Below are positions 45,555 through 56,574 of a stretch of 64,000 nucleotides of DNA, piece by piece; position 1 is the first letter of the stretch; every line of letters starts with the position of its first letter. The stretch spans positions 8,245,468 through 8,309,467 of the forward strand of contig NC_081548.1 of the NCBI RefSeq assembly GCF_901000735.1. The letters run 5' to 3'. Source of the DNA: Corylus avellana (taxonomy: Eukaryota > Streptophyta > Magnoliopsida > Fagales > Betulaceae). The translations under genes and the position numbers were made by a program. The notes below the pieces were generated by a model. The model did no database searches. It saw only the letters and a program-made list of their open reading frames with translations, and was not told where the DNA came from.

Positions 45555-46593
45555 GGTTAAATATATTTTTGCCCCATATGCTTTAACAACTTCATTTTTT
45601 TTCCCTTTAGGATTTAGTTTTATCACAAGAGGTAGCTCGGCTTAACATAAAAACAAAAATGGTACCTCCATCTAAATTTTGTCCAAAATCTGACGAAAAG
45701 CTACGTCAGCACCATTAAAAAATCGACATGTGTCCTCATATTAATTAAAAATACTAAAAAAATTTAAATTTAAAACTATTATAATTTAAAAAAAAAAAAA
45801 AAAAAGGCTCGAGCCACCCCTTTGGACAACTTGCCACCCCCATTTTGCCCTTAGGGGTGGCCGGCCACCCCCAATTTGCAAAAGCAGAAGAAGAGGAGAT
45901 ATTTTTATTCCTTCTTTTCAGTTAAAATTTTCTTCTCCCGCAACAATACTCTCCTGGCTGGTCCAAGAATGAAGCTTCTGTAGAGGATAGCATACCTTAA
46001 TGTTGGCATCTCTACCCTTTTACATCCATCTTCCTGATTGCCAATTGCTTCCTCCCTGCACTTTCGCTCTTCTCTGGCCAGTTCATTGTCCAGACCCTCA
46101 ATGTCACTTTCCTTTCCTATCTCCTGACCGTCACTTTGACCCTGTGTATGCTTGCTATCATGGAGATTAAATGGTCTTAAGATTGAGCTAGAAGAATGGT
46201 GGAGGAACGAGCGGTTTTAGTCTATAAAGCCAAGAAGCAACTCCTCAGAAGAAGGAATAAAAAGATCTCTTCTTTTGCTTTTTTAAATTGGGGGTGGTTC
46301 GGCCACCCCCGAACCTGCAAGGGGTGGATCCAGCCACAACCCCTCTTTTTAAAAAAAGAAAATTATAATATTTTTAATTTTAAAAATTTTATTTTGTATT
46401 TTTAATTAAAATATGAACACGTGTCGATTTTTAATGGCGTTGAAGTGGCTTTTCGTCAAATTTTGGACAGAATTTAGACGAAGGTACCATCTCCGTTTTT
46501 ATGTAAACCTGAGATACCTACTATGATAAAAATTGAACCCTAAGGAGCAAAAAATAAAGTTATTAAACTAAAGGGGTAAAAATGTATTTAACC
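45555..46593. mobile_element. Pack-MULE-like element carrying a host gene fragment
   Basis: The arms GGTTAAATATATTTTTGCCC (45555) and GGGGTAAAAATGTATTTAACC (ending 46593) are inverted repeats that stay alignable for about 170-180 bp, to ATCGACATGTGTCC and ACACGTGTCGATTTTT. Long terminal inverted repeats without transposase are typical of non-autonomous Mutator-like elements. Flanks are T-runs on both sides, which fits a T-rich target duplication but cannot prove it. GGGGTGGCCGGCCACCCCC and GGGGGTGGTTCGGCCACCCCC lie inside each arm, and between them is a cellulose-synthase-like D fragment. Confidence 0.8.
45930..46217 (+). pseudogene. CSLD: Captured cellulose-synthase-like D (CSLD) fragment
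   Basis: CSLD proteins are Golgi or plasma-membrane glycan synthases of tip-growing and dividing cells. Here FFSRNNTLLAG.RMKLL (stop) RIAYLNVGI (45930-46010), then in a second frame [20 protein letters not shown] and [17 protein letters not shown] (46013-46176), then IELEEWWRNERF (46182-46217) match one continuous stretch of the C-terminal membrane region of CSLD proteins. There is one TAG, one frame change near 46011 and another near 46178, so it cannot encode protein. It covers about 95 of some 1100 residues. It looks exonic, with no intron seen. Confidence 0.88.
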
Positions 46594-47331
46594 TTTTTTT
46601 TATCGTTTAAATAAAGCAACGTATCAAGCATATCTAGCACTGCACGTTTCTTTTTTTCTTTTCTTTTCTTTCTTTCTTTCTTTCTTTCTTTAGTAGTTGT
46701 CACCCCTTACCGTCTCGTTAGGGTTTGACCTACAAAATTTACAAACTTTACAAACATGCTGGTAAGGTGCAAATATGTGGCGGTGTGGGCTGATGGCAGA
46801 GGCTGTGAGACACAATGTCAGTCGAGAGGGCGTCGGCTCTGGGCTTGGAAGGCTGGAAGCCAACATAAGGAGGTCGCATGGAGGTGTTGATCCGAGGAGC
46901 AGAATCAGATCATGGCAGCACTACCTGAGGGTGTGGACTACTAACTATGGTGAACTCGTGGTCATCACGGTGCAAGGCTGGCAGTGGGCTGTTGGAGATC
47001 TGGCTGGTAAGAAACTTGCGGGATGGAAGGGGAGAAGGCCGTTGGAGAATTCGTTAGAAGAGATATTTCCGGAGAAGATGCCGGAGATTGTGCTGCAGTG
47101 GAGCTCACCAAAATTCAAGCACGAACAGAGCTATTCTGAGAGTTGTTTTTTTAGGCAAGGAATTGACTACCATCACACAGTCATAAATCAAATTTCATAG
47201 ATGGACATTATGCAACGATGACAATAGACAACAAAAGGCAGCACTTTTCCGAAAGAAGGAGAGAAAAAACCAAAAAAGTCACAGGACCACTTGGATCGAA
47301 ACACTGGCGTAAGCTTGTGGCTCTAATATCG
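46594..47331 (-). other. Internal region of family-1 LTR element (right of the MULE)
   Basis: It contains a (TTTC)n run near 46660-46690 and a GC-richer stretch with an open plus-strand frame of 141 codons that matches nothing I recognise. On the minus strand CGATATTAGAGCC (47317-47331) is a decayed tRNA-Met primer site next to the LTR that starts at 47332. Confidence 0.55.
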
Positions 47332-47845
47332 TGAAGAAATTCATAATGATATAAGAAAATACATTAAATGCGGAATAATAAAATAAATGAGACACATGGA
47401 TTTTACTTGGTTCGGCAATATTATACTTTTATTGCTTGATTGATATTACAATATAAATGCTCCTATTTATATGAGAATTGAAATAGATAAGTATGGTAAT
47501 CAAATCTGATTGATTTGAATACCATGAAACCTGATTACAATAATAAAGAAATAGAAAAAAATTGCGGAAATAAAATAAATAATCACAAAAGATTTTACGT
47601 GGTTCGGTCTATAACCTACGTCCACTTATAAAGCCCAAAGAGCTACATTATGCTTTTATTGCTTGATTAATATCACAATACAAATGCTCATATTTACGAA
47701 AGATTTGAAATAGATAAGTATGTTAAACAAATCTGATTGATTTGATTACCATCAAACCTGATTACAATCACTCTTATACAAGGTAAATAATATATAATAT
47801 CAATTTAGTATATTTCATTTCAATGTACGAAATATATTCTATAAC
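47332..47845 (-). repeat. Family-1 LTRs, two partial copies joined
   Basis: 47332-47545 and 47546-47845 each contain the ACGTGGTTCGG or ACTTGGTTCGG motif and the TTTTATTGCTTGATTGATAT stretch, so two LTR copies are fused head to tail, the first truncated. The second ends TATTCTATAACA beside a GGGGGGAAA tract (minus strand). Confidence 0.7.
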
Positions 47846-47854
47846 ATTTCCCCC

Positions 47855-47891
47855 CAAACTCAAGGTGGAAGATTCTGAAACTTTGAGTTTG
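47855..47891 (-). other. Hairpin beside the polypurine tract (copy 2)
   Basis: CAAACTCAAGGT (47855-47866) pairs with ACTTTGAGTTTG (47880-47891), one G-T pair, with a 13-base loop. Confidence 0.75.
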
Positions 47892-48874
47892 ATTTTCTTC
47901 CTTTTTTTCCTTTTTTTTTTTTTTCCCCCTCTTTTCTTTTCTTCTAATGGAGATGGCAAAACAATACAAAAGAGGACCATCTATGGGCCAAAAAAGATAG
48001 CCAACTTTGAGCTGAAATGAGAGTTAACTGTGGGCTGAACTGGGCTTAGGTTTTAAACAATACTACAAAGGCCTAACGAAAAGAGAGCCAGCTGTTGGCT
48101 GAAATGGCCTGAGTTTTAAATAATACCATAAAGGCTGAGCAGAAATAAGCCAACTATGGGCCAAAGAATAGGCAACTTGGCCTCTATTGATTTTTTTCTT
48201 TTTCTTTTTTTTTTTCTTTTCAATTCAACCGTGATTCTTTTCATATTTTTTTTCTCAATTTCACTTCTTCCTTTTTTTTTTTTTCTTTTTTTTTTTTTCT
48301 TTTGGAAGAATATCCTATTCGCAGATTACATTAAACTGGAATAAGAATCACCTTAATCTTGTAATCAAACACATCTAGGTTTAAATACCTAAACCACGAT
48401 AACATATTCCTAAAACTATAATAGGACTATCTGCACACTCAAATAGTGAAAAAGGGTTAGAGATAAACTCGTTCCCAAACACCCTTTCATCTTCTTCTTC
48501 CTCAAATTCTTTGCATCTGGCACAGCTATGGCGGCTGAGAGACATGAGGCCGGTGGAGAAGGTAGCCAGCGCAGGGCTTGGATCGGCAACCAGAGTTAGC
48601 AGATCTGTGGTTGGGTGCGGGAAAGATAGGCGGCGAATGGCACAGTTGAGCAACGATTTCTGGACGGTGGATTGCCGCTAGCGGTGGAAGTTAGCAAAAG
48701 GCACCGGATCTGAGATGGGGACGGCGGAAGAGAGATCAAACTTGGTTGTGAGTGGCAGAACCCGATGCTGTCCGTGAAAGGAGGCGGTGTGGCGGTGATG
48801 AGCTGTTGGATTGCCGGTGAAGGCCAAGTGGAATTGGTCGCCGGAGGCGGCAAAAGTTGCCAGAAGCACAGATG

Positions 48875-48916
<42 letters not shown>

Positions 48917-49049
48917 TGCAGGATCTATGTGAAGAGATCGGCAAAAATATTGACCGTAAAAATTAAAAAAAAAAAAAAAAAAAAATTAAAAAAAAAATGA
49001 AGAAGAAAAAAGAAAATTCACAGGACCACTTTGGCATTAGTCAGAAGGC
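47892..49049 (-). other. Internal region of a second family-1 element
   Basis: It holds T-runs, GGGCCAAA / GCCAACT-type repeats (about 47970-48180), a GC-richer stretch (48500-48870) and a (TA)n tract at 48877-48914. Open frames are present on both strands of the GC-richer part but none is recognised. The expected primer site near 49050 is not clear. Confidence 0.5.
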
Positions 49050-49306
49050 TTATGTGGTTTGGTTTATGACCTACATCCACGTACCACATATAAAGTCCAA
49101 ATTGCTACATTATGCTTTTATTGCTTGATTAATATTACAATGTAAATGCTCATATTTATAGAAAAATTGAAATAGATAAATATAGTAAACAAATCTGATT
49201 GATTTGATCACCATCAAACCTGATTAGAATTACTCTTATACAAGTTCAATAACATACAATATCAATTTAATATATTTCCTTTCAATGTAGGAAATATATT
49301 CTCTAA
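49050..49306 (-). repeat. Family-1 LTR, truncated
   Basis: From GCTTATGTGGTTTGGTTTA to TATTCTCTAAACA it matches 44975-45235, with the first 50 or so plus-strand bases missing. No hairpin or polypurine tract follows, so it is the outer (5') LTR of the array. Confidence 0.65.
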
Positions 49307-52300
49307 ACAATTATTATAGCTATTAATCTAACAAGTCAACAAAAAAAATTTATTAATAATAACAAATAATGTACCTCAATTGCAAAAATCTACAAAAAAT
49401 TGTTGATACTTTCCCAAAGGTAAAGAAAACCTTATAAAAAAAATTATTCTTATCAAAATAAGAAAAATAAAATTTATATGTCAAACAAATAAACTAAATT
49501 TTGTTAGCATAAAAAGAAAAGGTATATGCTTGTAATTTGAAGAAAAATAAATAAAACTCGAGAAAAGAAAAATAAATTCTAAATACACAACAAGTCGTCC
49601 ATATGATTATAATCGTGGAGAGTAAGAGAATAAAAAAATAAAAAAAGTGAAATAACATTAATGTTTAAGACTCTGCGGTCTGCTATTAATTTCGCTTCAA
49701 CGATTTTTTTTCAAATTTGAGCGTAGTAAGATAGTAATCAACGCTTATAGTCTTATAGAAAAACAAGATTACAAGAAAAACATATGGATATTTGAGGTCG
49801 GTGTAGCCGCATAGATATATATATATATCGTGATAGTGATAGCCTAGTAGGTAAAAAAAGTTATGGATCGTGTTAAATTAGTTTGAAGGCAGTTTAGTTT
49901 TAATTTTTTAAGAGGCTCGGCTAGTTGAATGGGCTTAAATTTTTTGGGGTGATCTAAATAGAAGTTGGTTTGACTTTGTTTTTTAACAAAAAAAAGTGGG
50001 CCATTGGGTTGAGGCCGCAGGGCTAAAATTATCAAATTATACCTTGTAACAGTTTTTTATTTTTATTTTTGGGGGGTTGGGGGCTTGGCCTATACCAGCC
50101 AACACTACTTCTGTCTCCGTTTTATACTGTGATGAGGTAACGGAAGACTAAGTAATCACAATCAAAAGCTTTTGCGCCTTTTAACAAAAAAAAATAATAA
50201 TAATAAAATAAGCCTATAGGCTAAAAGAAAATAAACCCCAGCAGAGTATTTGAGAAAAAAATTCTCTAATTTAATAATAATTTGAATGCGTTAGTTTTAC
50301 ATTATAGATAAATACTAGTTTTATATTATAAGCTTAGCCTATTTATAGAAGATAAATACTTGCAGTTATAGTTAGCGGTTTTTTCAAAACTATTAACTGC
50401 TAATCGTTAACCCCCATATATATATATATATGAAACGATGTCATTTTTGTGTTTATAATTTTAAATATATATAAAACGTAAAAATCTAGAAGCGATGTTT
50501 TACGTGGTATGATATTATCGTATTACCATAGAAATGACATCGTTTTTTTTTTTTTTTTTTGAAATTGAAGTTTTATAAATTTTATAAATTTTTTCTTTGA
50601 AAAAGCGGTTAGCGGTTAGTATGTTACTAACTACTAACCGACTAGGCGCGGAGGCAGTTAGTGGATTTTACTAACCATCTAGGCCGTTACGGTTAATAGT
50701 TTTAGCCACTAACCACTAACCGTAATCGCATTTTCACCCCTTGTAAACATAATCCTAATAGTGAAAGGAATTACAAAATAAAATAATAATAATAANNNNN
50801 NNNNNNNNNNNNNNNNNNNNNNNNNNNNNNNNNNNNNNNNNNNNNNNNNNNNNNNNNNNNNNNNNNNNNNNNNNNNNNNNNNNNNNNNNNNNNNNGTGTT
50901 ACCACATTTACATTGGCGGATTAATGAGTCAACAGTCTCAATAAGTATAAGAATTTCTGATATTTTCAATATGAGCCGTCTTTTTCGAAAATATCTCTAA
51001 TATGGTGATTATAATAACAGCTATGTTAGGTAACTTAGGTTTTCCAGACAGATTCATTTTTTGTATAATCCATAGCTGATCAGATAAGCATTGTAGAGTT
51101 ATTTTGTAATAAAATCCATTGATCATCTCTAGACATACCACTTTATTTATACATATATGCATTTTACTTGCATCTCATAAAATGAATATGCGTATAAATA
51201 TAAAGAGTTAAAACAAATAAATTACCAAAACATATAAATCACATTAGTCAATGTATGCAATGTAATCTCTGGCCTTTCTGGCTTTTTAAAGGACTTAAAC
51301 CTTTCGTTTATGACTATCAAGAGATACCTTCGGCTTCTCGGTTAGCACCTGGCTTCTTATTTTAACCTAGAAGACTCATTCAGTTTCCACCGTTAACATA
51401 AAAACACCATATAATTTTACAATCAATTCTAGGAAGACTAAAAGCTTCTTATTTAACCTGAGAGGCTCCTTCAGCTCCCACCATTAACATAGAAAAACCT
51501 TATTGTTTCATATTTAATTCATCTCTTATTGTCAATGTTCATCAGTATACAATAACATGTCACTTAAAATCATTCTTTTGTTCTCATAATCATCTCCTTT
51601 CATTTCATAACTTATTTCAACACATGTAAAAATAATTGAAAGCTTATACTCATGTTACTCATAAAATAATCAGGCTCATGTAATAATTATACTTAAAAAG
51701 CTTTATAAAAATAGTATCATGCTCAGTAAGTAGTTATACTTACTAAAATAGTATCGTGCTTAGTAAGTAGTTATACTTACTTTTCACCGTTAAGTTTGAT
51801 TCCCGTTCTAACCCTTAATTCTAATATTCATTGCATTTAGTACGCCCGCCTGCGACCATATATTAGTTTAAAATTATATTTAAAAGGCTAAAATAAGGAC
51901 CTCTTAATTTATCTCTATGCTCAATCCAAAATTGGACAGCATAACGACATATATCTAAAATATTATAATATCACTCGAGCATCATAACAACTATGTAGCA
52001 TTACTACATATATTTATATGGGCATCACTCGGCATTAATATAATATTTATCTAAAACTTCTAATATTATTTGGGCATCACAACATAATATCCTTTCTTGA
52101 AATATTCAATCACACTTTTCCAAATAATTTAGACATCATAACAACATAATTTAAATTTTAATAACTCAAATTGACATAAATTAGGGATAAAAGAATTATA
52201 CTACCAGTCCCCCTTTAAGTAGCTCCAAAGCTTTTAAGTTCTAAAGCTTATAAATATTATAAGTATTTCTCACTTGAACTCAGAGAGAGAGAGAGAGCAT

Positions 52301-52611
52301 TTTATTTTGTAATTGAGAACAAGTACAGCCCGGCGTATTTAGTGGCTGAATTTTGGGACAAAGATGGAATTTTTATGAAAGCTTATGACATAATTGGCCA
52401 AGAATGAACAAGTGGGAAAGTGATATTTACAGCCGAAACAGCAAGTGGAGCATTTGAGAACATTTTAGAATGTTTTAGAGTTTGCGATGACAGTAGGCGT
52501 AAGTCCCTGCAATAAATACATATATATTGATATATATGTATATTTATCATTTAATGTAACATCAGCCCTTCATAGATGAACATTCACTAGAGCTCACGTC
52601 CATGTGTATTT

Positions 52612-52646
<35 letters not shown>

Positions 52647-52914
52647 TATTACATTAAACTAATTAAATCAATTAAATTATTTATCACACTAATACTACCA
52701 TTACTACTAACTCTTATCCATCCGGTTAATCTAATTACGCAAATCTTGAATGCCAAATAATCTATAATGTGGATCAAAACTAGTTCTAACTATCTACTTC
52801 TCAGTTCAAACTAAGAATATTAAATTAGACATCAAATATATTTTCCTAATATATTTGATTTAACTTAAGATTAAAATTTATATTAAAGCATTCTTAGCCA
52901 TCCTAATAAATTCC
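49307..52914. other. AT-rich non-coding stretch with an assembly gap
   Basis: No gene is supported. Visible items: a GGTTAGTGG/CCACTAACC-rich inverted stretch around 50360-50740, a 100-N gap at 50796-50895, a tandem pair of about 45 bp (CTTCTTATTTTAACCTAGAAG near 51352 and CTTCTTATTTAACCTGAGAG near 51447), a tandem pair TAGTATCATGCTCAGTAAGT (51714 and 51751), and a (TA)n tract near 52615-52645. Parts of 51200-52530 have LTR-like composition. Confidence 0.45.
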
Positions 52915-53281
52915 TCGGATGTTACAAATGACATATGCATTTTGTTGTTAATCTTTGTAAGTACTCTGCATGGACCATATTTCTTGTTCCTCAGCTTTTT
53001 AAAAGTACAAGTTGGTAGTCGCCCCTTGCATAAATACACCATCGCAAGATCTCCTTCTCGAAAAATATTCTATCATCTTGTACTTAGCATAAGATTCTTA
53101 TAGACATTGACGAACTTCCTCTTGGGTGGCTTTCACTCGTTCAGTTAAATGTTCCACTGCCACAATAGCTTCTAGTAACTTAGATAGGGCCACAAGATTT
53201 ATTGCAAGTTTCAGAGTTCTTCCATAGACAACTTCAAACAGTGCCTTCTCACTAGATCGATTCACCATGCTTTTGTAGGCA
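52915..53281 (-). pseudogene. Gypsy (chromovirus-like) integrase C-terminal remnant
   Basis: On the minus strand, SMVNRSSEKALFEVVYGRT is the usual end of the integrase core, followed by HLTERVKATQEEVRQ and, after stops and frameshifts, the GDLVMVYL-type and KYGPCRVLTKINNKMHM-type pattern of the integrase tail. There are many stops. It ends sharply at 53281, where GTTAGTGG-type repeats begin. No LTR is paired with it. Confidence 0.8.
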
Positions 53282-53869
53282 ATTGTTAACGGTTGTTAGT
53301 GGTTAACGATTGTTAGTGATTAGCGGTTAATAACTGTCCCAATTGTACATCTATAATTAAGCGGGTTTAATTAGGACTGTAAATGAGCTGACACACTTGA
53401 CAGCTCGCTCGATACCCGCTCGGCTAAGCTCGACTTGAGCTCGATTTCGACACTATACAAGCTCGCTCGATTAGCTAGCGACACATACCTAGCTCGCTCG
53501 ATTAAGCTCAACGGAGGCTCGAGATTTCGACTCGTTTAAGTCGAGCTCGGCAAGCTCGCCCAAGTTTGTTTAGGGATTGTGAGCTCAACTTGTTTAACTC
53601 GATCATTGCCTGGCTCGCTCAACTCATTTAGGGCTCCCGAGCTCGACCCGTTTTATCATCGGACCCGACCCGACCCGCATGACATTGTAACTAAAAACAA
53701 ATTAACCATGTTATTAATCAATAATAATCATAGGTTCAATGTGTATACAATTAACTAATTAAGATCTAAGGCTAAGTATAACTAACATTATATGGACTAC
53801 GTTATTATTTATAGGTTTAATGTCCATTGTCCAATTCAAAAATAATAATAATAGGTTCAATGTGTGTAC
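53282..53869. repeat. Repetitive GAGCTCG-rich stretch
   Basis: 53282-53345 carries GTTAGTGGTTAACG repeats like those near 50640. 53380-53690 is dense in GCTCGCTCGATT and GAGCTCGAC units, a composition common to plant miniature elements of hAT type. No ends were defined. The rest is AT-rich without genes. Confidence 0.5.
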
Positions 53870-54160
53870 AATTTTCTGCGCATTTGTTTCTTGTTCGTAT
53901 GTACTACTGGCATTGTCGGAGATTAGAATTCCTTACAATTTATTTAAAATTGTATTTTCAGATTACGTAATTTTGGTCATTTTTTGGCATTAAAATGCTT
54001 AAAAAATGCCATCTATTAAAAATGTGGTATTACAATTGAAAGTTGAATATATTTTCATCAAGTTCTTATTCTCTATGTTGTAAAAAAGTTTTAGGCCAAA
54101 AATTAACTTTTGATTTGATGAATAAAAAAAGTCTTTTAAAAGGAAAATTAATCTAATTAG
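53870..54160. repeat. Repeat shared with 14960-15255 (inverted)
   Basis: TTTGTTTCTTGTTCGTATG and CATTGTCGGAGATTAGAATT match the reverse complement of 14960-15255 with scattered changes, including the TTAAAATGCTTAAAAAATGC stretch. Confidence 0.75.
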
Positions 54161-54398
54161 TTTATAAAATTAATAATCATAAAGTTGGAGTAGAACTAGA
54201 AACTTCACTTTACTCCGTCACTGAAGTTGGAGTAGGCCTTTAACATGCAGATGGGTTGAGGGATTGACATTTTTTTTTTTTTTTTGGAGGGGGAGGAGAT
54301 AAATAAGAATTTATTAAAAACTTAATTAAAAAACAAAAAACTTTCACAGACAAGACGGCTTAAAAGTCAATGAGACCCTAACACAATCAAGCACCCTA

Positions 54399-55444
54399 GG
54401 GGTCTGTTTGGCAATGGCCATGGCCTAGATACTGTTCATTATTGACCAGTTGACCACTTTTCCATCCTTAAAATTTGTCACTTTTTTACCATATTGTCCC
54501 TTAGTTATTGAATTTTTTCTACAGAAAATCTCATGCTATCAGCCCAGTCCATTCGGTTATGACGAATAGTTAAATTATAAATACCCAAAAGACAGCACCG
54601 CCCTCATCCACCATTTATAGAGATGACATTCAAAACAAAGCTCCAGAGTCCTCTATTCCGACTAGTCAAGAACACTGAACCAGGCGGTTTCCATCTTTAA
54701 AGCTCCCTCACCCTATGGACAACACTCATCACCCTCCCCAAGACACCCACCCACCCATCCCTTCCTTCTCTTCCATCACAAACAAGATCACAGACACAAC
54801 CATCGCCACCGCCGATAACTGCTCAAGCAGTAGGAAATGCAAGGGCAAAGGAGGCCCCGACAACAGCAAGTTCAGGTACGGTGGAGCCCGACAGCGTAGT
54901 TGGGGCAACTGGGTAGCCGAGATCCGAGAGCCACGCAAGCGTACACGCAAGTGGCTCGGCACTTTCACCACCGCCGAGGACGCCGCTCACGCCTATGACC
55001 GCGCCGCCATCATCCTCTACGGCTCAAGGGCTCAGCTCAATCTCCAGCCCTCTAGCGGTTCCTCGTCCCACTCCTGCTCCTCCACACGTGGCACCTCCTC
55101 ATCGTCTTCAACTCAAACCCTCCGCCCTCTTCTCCCTTGCCCCTCTGGGTTTCTTTTGCGTATTTATATTTTTGACAGAGAGAGAGGATGCAAGTTTGGG
55201 GGTCGGGGGTAAGAAGGGCTCACACAAGTAGATTTGGGTCAGTTGGCTGAGGAAAGAAAATGAGCTAGGGAGCTGAAGAGAAATCAAAGCGCTAGAATTT
55301 GTCAGAAAAAAAAAAAAAAAAGAAAAAAGTAAAGGCTAATAGGGTAATTGTACATCAGGTTTATGAGGATTATTTTATTAAAATGCACTTATACTAATAA
55401 TCTACAGTGTCTAGGCTGGCTGAACACTATTGCCAAACACCCCC
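54399..55444. mobile_element. TIR element carrying an ABI4-like gene fragment
   Basis: The left end GGGGTCTGTTTGGCAATGGC and the right end ATTGCCAAACACCCCC are inverted. The similarity resumes deeper (CCTAGATACTGTTCATTAT against ATAATCTACAGTGTCTAGG). Flanks are CTA and TTA, which fits a 3-bp TTA-type target duplication of PIF/Harbinger elements with one change. No transposase is seen. Between the ends lies an AP2/ERF gene fragment with its upstream sequence. Confidence 0.68.
54715..55212 (+). pseudogene. ABI4: Truncated ABI4-like AP2/ERF transcription factor
   Basis: ABI4 is a nuclear DREB-type factor of abscisic-acid and sugar signalling. After a Ser/Thr-rich N-terminus the frame shows [15 protein letters not shown], then an AP2 domain at about residues 53-111 ([32 protein letters not shown]) and the Ser-rich run ending [14 protein letters not shown], all in ABI4 order. 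Changes hit the first strand of the domain: the usual YRGVRQRSWGKW reads [12 protein letters not shown], losing an Arg that contacts DNA in related domains. After GF the sequence departs and stops at 55212 (165 codons; ABI4 is about 330). The activation region is missing. It lies inside a TIR element, so it is most likely a captured fragment. Upstream, 54440-54714 may be its old promoter and leader. Confidence 0.85.
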
Positions 55445-55728
55445 TTAGGTTTAGTTTGAATAACTTCGAAGCAAGGCTAGCTGCTTGCAAGGACAATGAT
55501 CATGCCATTTTAACTTCATAAGGATGACATATATTAAATTTAATTATTTAATTAATATTTAATGTACGTTCTCTTTTATGTGTTGTTTCAAACTTTCGAC
55601 ATTTAAAATATTTAATTAAAATAAAAATGTAATTAAACTCGTGACTTCTCTTATGTGAAAATGAGTCAAAATGGCATTCAATATCGTTGCAAGCAGGCTA
55701 GCCTTGCTTCAAAGTTCAAACTAAGGCT
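55445..55728. mobile_element. Foldback miniature element
   Basis: AACTTCGAAGCAAGGCTAGC at the left pairs with GCTAGCCTTGCTTCAAAGTT at the right, within arms of about 45 bp (GGTTTAGTTTGAA at one end, TTCAAACTAAGG at the other). There is no coding content. It abuts the ABI4-carrying element directly. Confidence 0.75.
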
Positions 55729-56073
55729 GATTAAATGCAGCCGTCGGGTGGGTACCTCTAATTTTTAGGCCCACTTGTTTTTGTGGTCTTGCTTGTGATT
55801 ATTATTATTATTATTTTTTTGCATTTATTAAATTTTGAATAAATTCTTACTTATATAAAATAAATAAATCACAACCCATCTGTTAAAGGTCATACTCCAA
55901 CTAATGGTTATTAGTTTCATTTTCTCCCCCATAATCTATGCTAAACACGTTAATTATTTTGTTTTCCTTTGTTTGGGAATGGATTTAAATTTGCACATCC
56001 AAAACCTAATGGACCCTTACATTAATTTGATCAAATTATTGCGATACAACAATAAATTAATATAGAATCGTAC
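55729..56073. other. No gene seen
   Basis: AT-rich spacer. The last five bases, CGTAC (56069-56073), are the left target duplication of the LTR array. Confidence 0.6.
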
Positions 56074-56403
56074 TGTTGAAATAATGATTATGGGGGAATA
56101 TAAGCGGAAACAATATAGAAAATAAACACAAAGAACTTACGGGTGGTTCGGTGTTAGACACCTACGTCCACCACTCGGAATACCCCTAAGGGCTACATTG
56201 TGCTCATTAACTTTATTTGTCTACAATACAAAGGTCCCTATTTATAGGGTAATGTCTAAATACAAGTTTGGTAATCAAATCTCATTGATTTGATTACAAT
56301 CTCAATATATGATTACAATTAACCCATAAATAGAGAATATTTCAATATCAGCATAATTATGGAATATATGGAAAATATAATATATTTTCCATATATTCTA
56401 ACA
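56074..56403 (-). repeat. Family-2 LTR a
   Basis: Starts TGTTGAAATAATGATTATGG and ends TATATTCTAACA on the plus strand. The motif GGGTGGTTCGGTGTTAGACA resembles the ACGTGGTTCGG of family 1. Confidence 0.9.
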
Positions 56404-56410
56404 TCCTCCC

Positions 56411-56449
56411 TCAAACTCAAGGTGAAATATTTTGGAACCTTGAGTTTGA
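56411..56449 (-). other. Hairpin beside the polypurine tract (copy 3)
   Basis: TCAAACTCAAGGT (56411-56423) pairs perfectly with ACCTTGAGTTTGA (56437-56449), 13 bp with a 13-base loop. Confidence 0.82.
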
Positions 56450-56574
56450 AATCCGAAATAATGATGACGGCGGTGGTGGAGGTGGGGAACGGGCTGTAGA
56501 TGATGACGATTGCCGGAGGAGATAGAGGCTGGCGGGCAGCCAGCGACGGCGGTAGGTGGCTGTGAATGCAGATT

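Noticed and set aside
46775..47200. 141-codon plus-strand frame in the LARD/TRIM-like internal region
   Set aside because: No domain, no similarity seen, GC-richer composition explains the open frame; kept only as part of the internal region.
53870..54160. Possible remnant of a third oxidase gene
   Set aside because: Only repeat sequence shared with 14960-15255 is present; no oxidase coding sequence is found near it.
54729..54971. 80-codon minus-strand frame across the ABI4-like gene
   Set aside because: Antisense shadow of the AP2 domain, which is clear on the plus strand.
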